Position numbers and translations under genes: made by a program. 64,000 nucleotides of DNA. It comes from Shimia sp. R10_1 (GTDB lineage Bacteria; Pseudomonadota; Alphaproteobacteria; Rhodobacterales; Rhodobacteraceae). The first letter of the stretch is position 1. Each line of letters starts with the position of its first letter. Shown here in pieces: positions 34,949 through 44,125 of the stretch. The stretch spans positions 62,001 to 126,000 of the forward strand of contig NZ_JAGHQX010000002.1 in the NCBI RefSeq assembly GCF_017744095.1, given 5' to 3'. The notes beneath the pieces are model-generated. The model searched no databases. It saw only the letters and a list, made by a program, of their open reading frames with translations, and was not told the DNA's origin.

Positions 34949-36868
34949 ATGGCTGATCCAAACGGACCGGGGATTGTAGACGGCACTGAAGACGCAGACA
35001 CCATCGCTGTTGGAACCACTGACACTGGGGGCGATACGGTCGATAACAGCGGCAACGTGATCAGCACGCAGGACGGGGACGACCTGATTCTTGCTGGGTC
35101 TGGAGACGATACGATCTTTGCTGGCAACGGCAGCGACACGGTCTTCGCTGGCGCAGGCGATGACCTGGTTCTGGCTGATGAAACAGGCACAGACCCCAGC
35201 AGCACGGACCCTGCGGGCGATGATCAAATTGTCGGCGGCGTCGGCAATGACACGGTGTTTGGTGGTGCGGGCGACGATGTCATCTTTGGCGACTACAAAC
35301 CCGGCAACGCCCCCACAGCGGGCATGGAAACCGTCCGCGAGAGCTTCAATTGGAACGCTTTGAACGCCGCTACTGATGGCGAAGCGATTTCTGGATCTCA
35401 GGTGCAGGACACAGGCTCCGTCAGCGTAACGCTTCAGGCCACCAGCGGCACCACTTTTGAAACGGACGCCCAACTGGTGAGTGGCATCGACACCGGGGCC
35501 GAAACTGCCAATGCCAACAGCGGCGCTCAGTCGACCACGGGCGCATTTGTAAACGCCACAACAAAGCAGACCCTGGAGTTTTCGACCCCGGTCGAAAATG
35601 TCCAATTCCGCATCAATGACATTGATGAGGGGTCGGTGGTCAAGGTGAGCGCCTGGGACGCTGACGGCAATCCAATCGAAGTCACCGCCACGCCAAGCGC
35701 CACAACCAATCTGCATCTGGTGGACATTGACGGGGACGGCACAACCGAAGCCGCGATTGCCAGTGGCAGCATGCAAGGCGACGCGCTGGACGCTGACAAC
35801 TCTGTCATTGTGGACATTCCGGGCCCTGTTGCGCGGTTGTTGATCCGCACGGTCAGCTTGGACGATGCCCCAGCCGATGCAACGATCAGCGATGTGTTTT
35901 TTGATACGGTCACTGTTTCGAACGGCTTTGAGGCAGACGATCTGCTGATCGGGGGCGCGGGCGACGACAGCCTGTTTGGTCAGTTTGGCGATGACACACT
36001 GGTGGGCATGGATGGCGCAGACACCATGCTGGGCGGTGCGGATCAAGACACCTTTGTTCTGATTGGTCCCGGTGATGTGATCGACGGCAGTGAAACCGGT
36101 GTCGACTTTGACACGATCAATCTGTTCCGCGCGGCGGAAGACGCCAATCCCGGTGGCTCACTGCGCATCACCTTTGACCCGGATAACGGAGAAAACGGCA
36201 CCATCCATTTTCTGGATGCTGATGGCGTTGAAACCGGCACCGCAATCTTCCGTAACATTGAGAACATCTCTGATGTTCCGGTGATTGTCTGCTTTACGCC
36301 CGGCACGAAAATTCTGACCCCAAGGGGGGAGGTGGCCGTGGAGTGCCTGACAGCGGGCGACAAAGTTGTGACCCGAGACAACGGGCTGCAAGAAATCCGC
36401 TGGACCGGGCGCAAACATGTGTCTGGTCTGGATCTCATGCTGGCACCGAAGCTGCGCCCCATCCTGATCAAGCAGGGGGCATTGGGGCCAAATCAGCCTG
36501 AGCGTGACATGATGGTGTCGCCCAACCACCGGATGCTTCTGGTGTCTGAGCAGGCCGAACTGCTGTTTGAAGAGCGTGAAGTGCTGGTGGCGGCAAAACA
36601 CCTGCTCCATCTCGACGGCGTGGACCAAGTGGACACGGCAGGTGTCGACTACATCCACTTCATGTGTGACCACCACGAGGTGGTGTTGGCAGATGGCGCC
36701 TGGTGCGAGAGTTTCCAACCCGGTGAATATTCGTTGGATGGCATCGGCAAAGAGCAACGGGACGAAATTTACGCGCTGTTTCCTGAGCTGCAAAATCTGG
36801 AAGCGTCAAACAGCTACCCGGCGGCGCGTATGGCGCTGAAAGGCAACGAAGCGCTTCTGCTGGGCTAA
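34949..36868 (+). CDS. RTX-repeat and Hint-domain secreted protein
   Basis: A 639-aa acidic protein. Calcium-binding RTX nonapeptides (GGxGxDxUx) occur at about residues 41-77, 92-117 and 330-370 (GGAGDDSLFGQFGDDTLVG). Between them is a jelly-roll-like region. The C-terminal 190 residues are a Hint_2 domain starting ICFTPGTKILTPRGEVAVE: the intein-like nucleophile Cys is present, but no intein C-terminal His-Asn was seen. It has no Sec signal, so secretion by a type I system is expected, though no transporter is encoded nearby. The ATG at 34949 follows GGAAAGAGGG. Its role (surface, adhesion or autoprocessing) is unknown. Confidence 0.85.
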   Translation: MADPNGPGIVDGTEDADTIAVGTTDTGGDTVDNSGNVISTQDGDDLILAGSGDDTIFAGNGSDTVFAGAGDDLVLADETGTDPSSTDPAGDDQIVGGVGNDTVFGGAGDDVIFGDYKPGNAPTAGMETVRESFNWNALNAATDGEAISGSQVQDTGSVSVTLQATSGTTFETDAQLVSGIDTGAETANANSGAQSTTGAFVNATTKQTLEFSTPVENVQFRINDIDEGSVVKVSAWDADGNPIEVTATPSATTNLHLVDIDGDGTTEAAIASGSMQGDALDADNSVIVDIPGPVARLLIRTVSLDDAPADATISDVFFDTVTVSNGFEADDLLIGGAGDDSLFGQFGDDTLVGMDGADTMLGGADQDTFVLIGPGDVIDGSETGVDFDTINLFRAAEDANPGGSLRITFDPDNGENGTIHFLDADGVETGTAIFRNIENISDVPVIVCFTPGTKILTPRGEVAVECLTAGDKVVTRDNGLQEIRWTGRKHVSGLDLMLAPKLRPILIKQGALGPNQPERDMMVSPNHRMLLVSEQAELLFEEREVLVAAKHLLHLDGVDQVDTAGVDYIHFMCDHHEVVLADGAWCESFQPGEYSLDGIGKEQRDEIYALFPELQNLEASNSYPAARMALKGNEALLLG

Positions 36869-36904
36869 GGTTTCCCCAAAGACACTGGGCGGGGCTAAGG
36901 GTTG

Positions 36905-36935
36905 GGCTGACTTTCGGGTCAGCCTTTCTCGTTTT
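36905..36935 (+). terminator. Rho-independent terminator of the RTX/Hint gene
   Basis: A 7-bp stem GGCTGAC/GTCAGCC with a 6-base loop, followed by a T-rich run (TTTCTCGTTTT). It starts 36 bases after the stop codon. Confidence 0.8.
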
Positions 36936-37022
36936 GGCAGGGCGATTTAGGGCACGGTGCTGGACAGAGCGCGCCTTGCCTGTTCAACTCGCGCCCAATC
37001 AAACAACTGAGACGGAGCCTCC

Positions 37023-37796
37023 ATGCCAGCGCCCAAAAATACCTTCAAAGCAGCGCTTGCCGCAAACCAGCCTCAGATCGGATGCTGGATGAGCTTTGGC
37101 AGCCCACTTGCTGCGGAACTGATGTCCACCACTGGCTTTGACTGGTTGGTTGTGGACGGCGAGCACGCCCCCAATGATCTGCTCTCCATCACCGACCAGC
37201 TGCGTGCGATGAACGGCAGTGACAGCCATCCGGTGGTGCGGGTGCCCATTTATGAGGACTGGATCTTAAAACAGGTGCTGGATGCGGGCGCGCAAACCGT
37301 GCTGGTGCCGATGATTGACACCGCCGAAGAGGCGGCCGCTGTGGTGCGGGCCTGCCGCTATGCGCCGGAAGGCGTGCGCGGCATGGGCGGCGCGGGTGCG
37401 CGGGTGACCCGGTTTGGTGAAATTGCCGACTATGTGAGCAACGCCAACGAAGAAATCTGTGTGCTGGTGCAGGCCGAGAGCCGCGCAGCACTCAATAAAC
37501 TGGATGAGATTCTGGCTGTCGACGGTGTTGATGGGGTCTTCATTGGTCCCGCAGATCTGTCGGCGGACATGGGCTTTCCGGGCAATTCGGATGCGCCGGA
37601 GGTGCAGACCGCCATCGCCGCAGCCATCCAAAAAATCACCGCAGCGGGTAAAGCGGCAGGCATCCTCACCTTCTCTCAACAAGCGGCAAAAACCTATCTG
37701 GATCTCGGCGCGACTTTTGTGGCGGTGGGCATGGACACGTTCATCCTCGCCCAAACCGCGCGCAAGCTATCCGCCGATGTCAAAGCGCTGATTTGA
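37023..37796 (+). CDS. HpcH/HpaI-family aldolase
   Basis: A 257-aa class II pyruvate aldolase of the HpaI/GarL type. Motifs: DWLVVDGEHAPND (catalytic His region), VRVPIYEDWILKQVLDAGAQ, VLVPMIDTAEEA, ARVTRFG, QAESRAALNKLDEIL (metal-binding Glu) and GVFIGPADLSADMG (metal-binding Asp). It cleaves 4-hydroxy-2-oxo acids to pyruvate plus an aldehyde; the likely substrates are 2-dehydro-3-deoxy-glucarate or HKHD. A CGGAG ribosome site precedes the ATG. It appears to be a single-gene unit. Confidence 0.9.
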   Translation: MPAPKNTFKAALAANQPQIGCWMSFGSPLAAELMSTTGFDWLVVDGEHAPNDLLSITDQLRAMNGSDSHPVVRVPIYEDWILKQVLDAGAQTVLVPMIDTAEEAAAVVRACRYAPEGVRGMGGAGARVTRFGEIADYVSNANEEICVLVQAESRAALNKLDEILAVDGVDGVFIGPADLSADMGFPGNSDAPEVQTAIAAAIQKITAAGKAAGILTFSQQAAKTYLDLGATFVAVGMDTFILAQTARKLSADVKALI

Positions 37797-38205
37797 CCTG
37801 ATCTAACCGGCAAACCAGCCCTGTGATCGCGCCTGAAACAGGCGCAAATCATGTGCCAAGCGCTGCGCAAATGCCCGCTTGGCATGCCACTACTCGCCAC
37901 TGAACGCCCCCCTTTTGTGCAGATCAACGCAAAGCGCGCCCGAAAAGCGTTCAAATTTTAGGCGCTCTCTGCCCGCCATATGCTACAACTCTTTCGTCGT
38001 TTCGTTGAAAATCTTCTGGCATCGTCCTTAAAAACCAAGGATATGGGGGGCGTCGCGCCAGGACTCTCCTTTGAGGCGTGGCCCTGACGCTGAAGCGCAC
38101 GGAACTTTCTGTTGCAGAGGCGGGGGCCCGGTTTCTAGGGTGGGTTCGCATCAAAAAGCGGTCTGTCCGCGATCCAATAGGCAAAGAAAACTCAGGGGAT
38201 CACAT
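37797..38205. promoter_or_regulatory. Long leader upstream of the BMP-type ABC transporter
   Basis: A 409-base gap with no credible gene. A perfect GCGCCTG-AAA-CAGGCGC hairpin (37829-37845) stands 33 bases after the aldolase stop, without a U-tract. The 3' half (38050-38190) is GC-rich with several possible short hairpins before the AGGGG ribosome site. A structured regulatory leader is possible, but I recognise no known riboswitch consensus. Confidence 0.35.
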
Positions 38206-39753
38206 ATGAGCACACCGCTCCTATCCATCAAAGGTCTGACCAAGGCCTACCCCGGCGTGGTGGCCAATGATGATGTCTCCTTTGACATCGGGCACAACGA
38301 AGTGCACGCCCTGCTGGGCGAGAATGGCGCGGGCAAATCCACCCTTGTGAAAATGATCTATGGTCTGGTGAAGCCCGACAGCGGCACCATGACCTGGGAC
38401 GGCCAGCCGTTTTCCCCGTCCGAACCCAAAGCCGCCCGTGCCTCGGGTGTGGCCATGGTGTTTCAGCACTTCTCGCTGTTTGACGCGCTAAGCGTGGCGG
38501 AGAATGTGGCGCTTGGGATGGAAAACCCACCGTCGATGCGTGACCTTGCCCGCCGCATCCGCCGCGTGTCTGAAACTTACGGCCTGCCGCTGGATCCCAA
38601 CCGCACCGTGGGGGATCTCTCTGCCGGAGAACGTCAGCGCGTGGAAATCATCCGCTGCCTGCTGCAAGACCCCAAGCTGCTGATCATGGATGAGCCGACC
38701 TCTGTTCTGACGCCGCAAGAGGTGGAGATCCTGTTTCAGACCTTGAACAAGCTGAAAGCCGAAGGCACCTCGATCCTTTATATCTCCCACAAGCTCGAAG
38801 AAATCCGCACGCTGTGTGACCACGCCACCATTCTGCGTCTTGGTAAAAACGTGGGCGAATGTGTGCCTGCGCAGACCTCTGCGCGGGATATGGCAGAGAT
38901 GATGGTGGGAGACACGTTGCAAACCCCGACCCGCACCACCGACAAGGCGGGTGATGTGGTGCTGGATGTCTCTGGCCTCTCGATTGAGCCGAGCAATCCC
39001 TTTGGCACCACGCTCAAGAACATCCACTTCACCGTGCGCGCGGGCGAAATCCTCGGCATCGGCGGGGTGGCCGGCAATGGGCAGGACGAACTGCTGGCTG
39101 CGCTGTCGGGTGAGGCGCTGACATGGCCCGATGCGATCAAGGTGAATGGCGAAGACATCGCCAACCTTGGCCCCAATGCGCGTCGGGAACGGGGCATTCT
39201 GGCCGCGCCTGAAGAACGTCTGGGCCATGCCGCGGCACCTGATCTGAGCTTGACCGAAAACGCCCTGCTCACCGGGGCGATCCGCGAAGGGCTGACAAAC
39301 AAAGGTTTTGTGAACTGGGCCAGCGCCAGTGATTTTGCCAACCGCATCATCAAGAACTTTGACGTGCGCACGCCGGGCAACCATGTGGCTGCCCGCGCGC
39401 TGTCTGGCGGCAACTTGCAGAAGTTTGTGATCGGGCGCGAAGTTCTTCAGAAGCCCAAAGTTCTGGTGGTGAACCAGCCCACATGGGGCGTGGACGCCGC
39501 AGCTGCCGCCGCCATCCGTCAATCCCTGCTGGATCTGGCTGCCGAAGGGGCCGCCATTGTTGTGATTTCCCAAGACCTCGACGAACTCATGGAAATCTCT
39601 GACCGCTTCGGCGCGCTGAACGAAGGCCGCCTGTCAGACATCCGTTCGGCTGCGGGGCTAACGATTGATGAAATCGGCCTGATGATGGGCGGCGCCCACG
39701 GCATGGAAGTCGCCCATATGGGCGAGAAAGACCAAGAAGGAGCAAGCGCATGA
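38206..39753 (+). CDS. ABC transporter ATP-binding protein, BMP-type nucleoside uptake (YufO/NupO type)
   Basis: A 515-aa protein with two fused nucleotide-binding domains. NBD1: Walker A GENGAGKST near residue 36, signature LSAGERQRVEI, Walker B LLIMDEPTS. NBD2: degenerate Walker A (GVAGNGQDE), signature ALSGGNLQKFVIGRE and Walker B-like LVVNQPTWG. This asymmetry is normal for the sugar/nucleoside (CUT2-like) class. The ATG at 38206 follows AGGGG. The stop overlaps the first permease gene by 4 bases, and both permeases and the binding protein follow, so the transporter is complete. Confidence 0.93.
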   Translation: MSTPLLSIKGLTKAYPGVVANDDVSFDIGHNEVHALLGENGAGKSTLVKMIYGLVKPDSGTMTWDGQPFSPSEPKAARASGVAMVFQHFSLFDALSVAENVALGMENPPSMRDLARRIRRVSETYGLPLDPNRTVGDLSAGERQRVEIIRCLLQDPKLLIMDEPTSVLTPQEVEILFQTLNKLKAEGTSILYISHKLEEIRTLCDHATILRLGKNVGECVPAQTSARDMAEMMVGDTLQTPTRTTDKAGDVVLDVSGLSIEPSNPFGTTLKNIHFTVRAGEILGIGGVAGNGQDELLAALSGEALTWPDAIKVNGEDIANLGPNARRERGILAAPEERLGHAAAPDLSLTENALLTGAIREGLTNKGFVNWASASDFANRIIKNFDVRTPGNHVAARALSGGNLQKFVIGREVLQKPKVLVVNQPTWGVDAAAAAAIRQSLLDLAAEGAAIVVISQDLDELMEISDRFGALNEGRLSDIRSAAGLTIDEIGLMMGGAHGMEVAHMGEKDQEGASA

Positions 39754-40829
39754 TCGCGCTTCAGAAACGCCCCACCCCGTCCCGCGCCCTGTCGCTGGCC
39801 ACACCGCTGATTGCGGTGATCATCACCATGATCATGGGTGGCATCCTGTTCACAATTCTGGGCAAAAACCCGGTGGAAGCGATCCGCACGATTTTCTGGG
39901 ATCCGGTGTTTGGCGAGTTTGCCTTTTACTACCGCCCACAGCTTTTGGTGAAAGCCGCGCCGCTGGTGTTGATCGCCATTGGTCTGTCGCTGGGCTTTAA
40001 GGCAGGCATCTGGAACATCGGTGCTGAGGGCCAATACATCATCGGCGCCATTGTAGGCGCGGGTGTGGGCCTTGCGTTTTATCCCACCGAGAGCCGCTTG
40101 ATCTTCCCTCTGATGATCCTGGCTGGAGCGCTTGGCGGCTGGGCTTGGGGCATGATCCCTGCTCTGTTGAAAGTGCGCTTTGGCACAAATGAGATCCTTG
40201 TATCACTGATGCTGGTTTATGTGGCTGAACAGCTTCTGGCCTCCATGTCGCTGGGACTGTTGCGCAACCCCGAAGGCATGGGTTTCCCCGGCTCGCGCAA
40301 CTTTGGCGACTATCCGGCGGCCAACAGCTGGATCAACGAAGCGGCCGGACTGCACTGGGGCATGGCCTTTGCCTTTATTGCGGTGATCTTTGCCTATGTG
40401 CTGCTGAACCGACATATCCTCGGCTTCAACATCCGCCTCACAGGCGAGGCCCCACGCGCGGCGCGTTTTGCCGGTGTGAACCCCTCCCGCCTGATCCTGT
40501 TCTGCCTCGGCACTTCCGGTGCGCTGGCGGGTATGGCGGGGATGTTTGAGGTGACCGGCCCCTCTGGTCAGGTCAATATCGACTTTGCTTCGGGCTATGG
40601 CTTCACCGCGATCATCGTGGCCTTCCTCGGCCGTCTGCATCCGGTCGGCATCCTGCTGGCCGCGCTTTTGATGGCGCTGACCTATGTGGGAGGCGATCTG
40701 GCGCAGGGCAATCTGGGCCTGCCCTCTGCCGCCATTCAGGTGTTTCAGGGGATGCTGCTGTTCTTCCTCTTGGCGCTTGATCTGCTCACCAACTATCGCG
40801 TGGTTCTGAAAACGAAGGGTGTCGCATAA
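39750..40829 (+). CDS. ABC transporter permease 1, BMP-type nucleoside uptake
   Basis: A 359-aa inner-membrane permease of the BPD_transp_2 family with about ten hydrophobic segments. Family features: IGLSLGFKAGIWNIGAEGQYIIGAI, EILVSLMLVYVAEQLL and the C-terminal GFTAIIVAFLGRLHPVGI. Together with the next gene it forms the membrane channel for purine nucleosides or related bases. AGAAGGAG precedes the ATG, which overlaps the ATPase stop. Its own stop shares one base with the next start (TAATG). Confidence 0.93.
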   Translation: MIALQKRPTPSRALSLATPLIAVIITMIMGGILFTILGKNPVEAIRTIFWDPVFGEFAFYYRPQLLVKAAPLVLIAIGLSLGFKAGIWNIGAEGQYIIGAIVGAGVGLAFYPTESRLIFPLMILAGALGGWAWGMIPALLKVRFGTNEILVSLMLVYVAEQLLASMSLGLLRNPEGMGFPGSRNFGDYPAANSWINEAAGLHWGMAFAFIAVIFAYVLLNRHILGFNIRLTGEAPRAARFAGVNPSRLILFCLGTSGALAGMAGMFEVTGPSGQVNIDFASGYGFTAIIVAFLGRLHPVGILLAALLMALTYVGGDLAQGNLGLPSAAIQVFQGMLLFFLLALDLLTNYRVVLKTKGVA

Positions 40830-41749
40830 TGGATCTCTCAGCCATCAACCCCGTCCTTCTGATCGCTTCCTTGATGGTGGCGGCGACCCCGCTGTTGCTT
40901 GCCGCGATTGGCGAACTTGTTGTCGAAAAGGCCGGTGTGCTGAACCTCGGCGTCGAAGGCATGATGATCGTGGGCGCGATCTGCGGCTTTGCAATTTCAG
41001 TGGAGACCACCTCCCCCATGCTGGGCCTCTTGGCCGCTATGGTTGGCGGCGCGGTGCTGTCGCTGCTCTTTGCCTTCCTCACACAGTTTGCATTGGCCAA
41101 TCAGGTGGCCTCCGGTCTGGCGCTGACGCTGTTTGGCCTCGGCCTCTCGGCCCTCATGGGGCAATCCTATGTGGGCATCAAACCGCCCGCGATGGAGAAG
41201 CTGAACATTCCGGTGATCTCTGACATTCCGGTGATTGGCCCGATCTTCTTCTCCCATGACCCGGTGCTGTATCTGGGCCTCGCGCTCACAGCAGCGGTCT
41301 GGTGGTTCCTCAAAAAATCGCGCGGTGGGCTGATCCTGCGTGCGGTGGGCGAAAGCCATGATGCGGCCCATGCGCTGGGATACAATGTGATCCGCGTGCG
41401 CATTCTGGCGATCATGTTCGGCGGGGCCTGCGCGGGTCTCGGTGGGGCCTATATTTCGCTGATCCGCGTGCCGCAATGGACCGAAGGCATGACCGCAGGT
41501 GTCGGCTGGATTGCCCTCGCATTGGTGGTGTTTGCCAGCTGGAAACCCTGGCGCGTTCTGCTGGGTGCCTATCTTTTTGGCGGTATCAACGTATTACAGC
41601 TTAATTTGCAAGCGGCAGGCATTGCCATACCGGTCGAATACTTGGCAATGTCTCCCTATCTGATAACCATCCTCGTTCTGGTTATCATGTCGGCTGACAA
41701 GAGCGGTGCACCCGCCTCGCTTGGCCGCACTTTCCACGCCTCCCAGTGA
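40829..41749 (+). CDS. ABC transporter permease 2, BMP-type nucleoside uptake
   Basis: A 306-aa BPD_transp_2 permease, the second channel subunit. Motifs: ATPLLLAAIGELVVEKAGVLN followed by LGVEGMMIVGAI (slightly shorter runs are typical of YufQ/NupQ), AVGESHDAAHALGYNV and AGVGWIALALVVFASWKPWR. It shares one base with the preceding permease stop and is followed after 43 bases by the binding-protein gene. Confidence 0.93.
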   Translation: MDLSAINPVLLIASLMVAATPLLLAAIGELVVEKAGVLNLGVEGMMIVGAICGFAISVETTSPMLGLLAAMVGGAVLSLLFAFLTQFALANQVASGLALTLFGLGLSALMGQSYVGIKPPAMEKLNIPVISDIPVIGPIFFSHDPVLYLGLALTAAVWWFLKKSRGGLILRAVGESHDAAHALGYNVIRVRILAIMFGGACAGLGGAYISLIRVPQWTEGMTAGVGWIALALVVFASWKPWRVLLGAYLFGGINVLQLNLQAAGIAIPVEYLAMSPYLITILVLVIMSADKSGAPASLGRTFHASQ

Positions 41750-41792
41750 GGCACCTGACAAAAGACTGCTACCAACAGGGGGATCACCCAAA

Positions 41793-42872
41793 ATGAAATT
41801 CACCAAACTTCTGACAGGCGCCGCAGTGGCGCTGGGTCTGGCGACCACCGCCATGGCCGACACCACCAAAGTGGGCTTTGTGTACGTTGGCCCCGTGGGC
41901 GATGGCGGCTGGACCTATGAGCACAACAAAGGCCGTCTGGCGGTTGAAGAGAAGTTCGGCGACAAAGTGGAAACCACTTTCGTTGAGAGCGTGCCAGAAG
42001 GTGCAGATGCTGAGCGTGTGATCACCCAGATGGCACTGCAGGGCGCGGACCTGATCTTCACCACCTCTTTTGGCTACATGGATCCAACCATCAACGTTGC
42101 CAAGAAATTCCCAAAGGTGAAGTTTGAGCACGCCACCGGCTACAAGCAGGCCGACAACGTGTCTGTTTACTCCGCACGCTTCTATGAAGGCCGCGCGGTT
42201 CAGGGCCACATCGCGGGCAAGATGACCAAGACCAACAAAATCGGTTACATCGCCTCCTTCCCGATCCCGGAAGTGATCCGCGGCATCAACTCTGCCTATA
42301 TCCACGCCAAGAAGGTGAACCCGGACGTCGAATTCTCCATCATCTGGGCCTACACTTGGTTTGATCCAGCCAAAGAAGCCGACGCCGCCAAAGCGCTGAT
42401 CGAACAGGGCGCAGACGTGATCCTGCAGCACACCGACTCCACCGCACCTCAGGCCGCAGCACAGGCAGCGGGCAACGTTGTGACCTTTGGCCAGGCGTCT
42501 GACATGGGCGAATACGCACCATTCCCACGTGTGTCCTCCATCATCGATGACTGGGCGCCTTACTACATCGCGCGCACACAGGCTGTCATGGACGGCACTT
42601 GGGAATCTGTCTCCACATGGGACGGCATCGGCGCTGGCATGGTTGGCATCGGTGAAATCTCTGACGCAGTTCCAGCGGACGTGAAAGCCGAAGCACTGGC
42701 TCTGGTTGATGCGCTGGCAGATGGCTCCTACCACGCCTTCACCGGCCCGCTGAACAAGCAGGACGGCACCCCATGGCTGGCAGAAGGCGAAACCGCCGCT
42801 GACTATGGTGACGACGGTCTGGCAGGCATGAACTTCTACGTTGAAGGCATCACCGCCGAGATCCCGAACTAA
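41793..42872 (+). CDS. BMP-family nucleoside-binding protein of ABC transporter
   Basis: A 359-aa periplasmic binding protein. A Sec signal (MKFTKLLTGAAVALGLATTA, cut after MA) with no lipobox cysteine is followed by the BMP/Med fold: KVGFVYVGPVGDGGWTYEHN, GADLIFTTSFGYMDP, NKIGYIASFPIPEVIRGINS and QHTDSTAPQAAAQA. BMP proteins bind purine nucleosides, sometimes other ligands. The ATG at 41793 follows AGGGGG. Codon use is strongly biased, which suggests high expression. A strong terminator ends the operon. Confidence 0.93.
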   Translation: MKFTKLLTGAAVALGLATTAMADTTKVGFVYVGPVGDGGWTYEHNKGRLAVEEKFGDKVETTFVESVPEGADAERVITQMALQGADLIFTTSFGYMDPTINVAKKFPKVKFEHATGYKQADNVSVYSARFYEGRAVQGHIAGKMTKTNKIGYIASFPIPEVIRGINSAYIHAKKVNPDVEFSIIWAYTWFDPAKEADAAKALIEQGADVILQHTDSTAPQAAAQAAGNVVTFGQASDMGEYAPFPRVSSIIDDWAPYYIARTQAVMDGTWESVSTWDGIGAGMVGIGEISDAVPADVKAEALALVDALADGSYHAFTGPLNKQDGTPWLAEGETAADYGDDGLAGMNFYVEGITAEIPN

Positions 42873-42895
42873 GCTGTTTCGCACAGAAACACAGA

Positions 42896-42924
42896 AGGCC
42901 CGCCAGTTTGGCGGGCCTTTTTTT
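42896..42924 (+). terminator. Rho-independent terminator of the BMP transporter operon
   Basis: A 9-bp stem AGGCCCGCC/GGCGGGCCT with a 5-base loop, then seven T residues in total. It begins 23 bases after the binding-protein stop. Confidence 0.92.
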
Positions 42925-43034
42925 GTGGGCGTCTGGCAAAGGTGTGGAGAGAGGCTAAGCGCGCTGAGGAAACGCTCAGGAAGAGACTACGTCGCAGCCC
43001 CTCTTCTCGCGTCCCCTCAACACCTCTTGGATAA

Positions 43035-43817
43035 TCAGCGCTGCGCCCCAGCGTCGAAAGCGGCCATCATGCCCTCTCTCAGTCGCGACACATCCTCATC
43101 CACAGTCGCCGTCAGATCGCATACGAAAGACGGCAAGACTTCGACCCGGATCGTGCCACTTTTGGGAAGGTGCTTGCCGCGCGGCAACAGGCGTCCGGTG
43201 TCGTGAATGACAATGGGTCGGATGGAGCGGCCCGTCGCTCGCGCGACCAAAACGGCCCCCGCCTTGAACGCGCCAAGGCTTTCAGATCCGGTGCGCGTGC
43301 CCTCAGGAAACAGCACCACAGAACTGCGCGCGGGCATGTCCTGAACCGCCTTGGTCAATGTTTCCAAGGCGACACTGCCACTTTTGCGATCCACCTCGAC
43401 AAGCCCGGCCCCTTTGAAGCCACGGCGTAGAAGCGCCGCATTACAGAGTTCCCGCTTTGCCGCAAAGGTGATCCATTTGGCGTCTGGCAAAGCGTCCATC
43501 AGCGCAAATCCATCGAGATGGCTGCGGTGGTTGATGACGATGATGCTGTCAGTGTCAGCGGCCAAGGTGGCCACGTCGGCCTGTGTCATCTCTGTGCGAA
43601 TGCTGAGCAGCCACAAGAGCCGCGAACAGGCGCGTTTGACCAACCGCCAATACCAGCCGCGAAAGCCCCGTCGATTGCTGCAAAGCAAAGGCACGAACGC
43701 AACAAACAGAAAATATAGCGGCCCCAGCAGGAACAGCGCTGTGCGCTTGATCAGGCGCAGGCCAATTGCGTCTATCGCCGCTGGTGCGGTGCGGTCATCC
43801 GAGGGTGTACGTGACAT
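43035..43817 (-). CDS. PlsC-like lysophospholipid acyltransferase
   Basis: A 260-aa membrane-associated acyltransferase. A hydrophobic segment (TALFLLGPLYFLFVAFVPLL) precedes the catalytic HX4D motif NHRSHLDGFAL, then the FPEGTRTG substrate-phosphate motif and RPIVIHDTGRLLP. It probably transfers an acyl chain to a lysophosphatidic acid or a related lysolipid. It is not clear that it is the housekeeping PlsC. It is on the minus strand with its end 110 bases from the transporter terminator, and no partner gene adjoins. Confidence 0.87.
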   Translation of the reverse strand: MSRTPSDDRTAPAAIDAIGLRLIKRTALFLLGPLYFLFVAFVPLLCSNRRGFRGWYWRLVKRACSRLLWLLSIRTEMTQADVATLAADTDSIIVINHRSHLDGFALMDALPDAKWITFAAKRELCNAALLRRGFKGAGLVEVDRKSGSVALETLTKAVQDMPARSSVVLFPEGTRTGSESLGAFKAGAVLVARATGRSIRPIVIHDTGRLLPRGKHLPKSGTIRVEVLPSFVCDLTATVDEDVSRLREGMMAAFDAGAQR

Positions 43818-44125
43818 AGGATCCGTTGCAAATGCCGCTTGGTGGAAAGGGTCACAAGGGTACTTCGTTCAGCGCTCACCGCCAACCCTCTGGGCGCGAG
43901 GCCCGACAAACACCCAACGCACGGCCTCTATGGGGCAAGGGAGACAACACATCAACAAAAACTCGCGTTGTGTTGCTGGCGCCTGTGGGGCGAGAGCGCC
44001 CACAGAGCAGAGGCTGGTCAGCGCGTATGTACATGCTGCGGCTGCAAAGTGAACGCGCAAATGTCGGCAAGGAGCCCACTTTGACCAATGCTGCAGAAGG
44101 CACACAGGTCGGCTTTCATCTTGGG
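43818..44125. other. Gene-poor 308-base gap
   Basis: Open frames cross this gap on both strands, but none has family-like sequence or a good ribosome site. One imperfect hairpin is visible at 43983-44005 (CTGTGGG.CG / CGCCCACAG, one bulged G). It separates the PlsC-like gene from the unrecognised 366-aa gene. Nothing else identifiable. Confidence 0.45.

Noticed and set aside
38132-38180. A ykkC (guanidine-type) riboswitch before the BMP transporter, suggested by TTTCTAGGGT
   Set aside because: The 10-base match to the ykkC core is not followed by TCCG and GGTCCGAGAG, and the P1 complement of GGTTT is missing. Treated as chance.
37951-38184. A 77-codon minus-strand frame in the leader of the ABC transporter
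   Set aside because: Arg and Pro-rich, no ribosome site, and antisense to the transporter leader.
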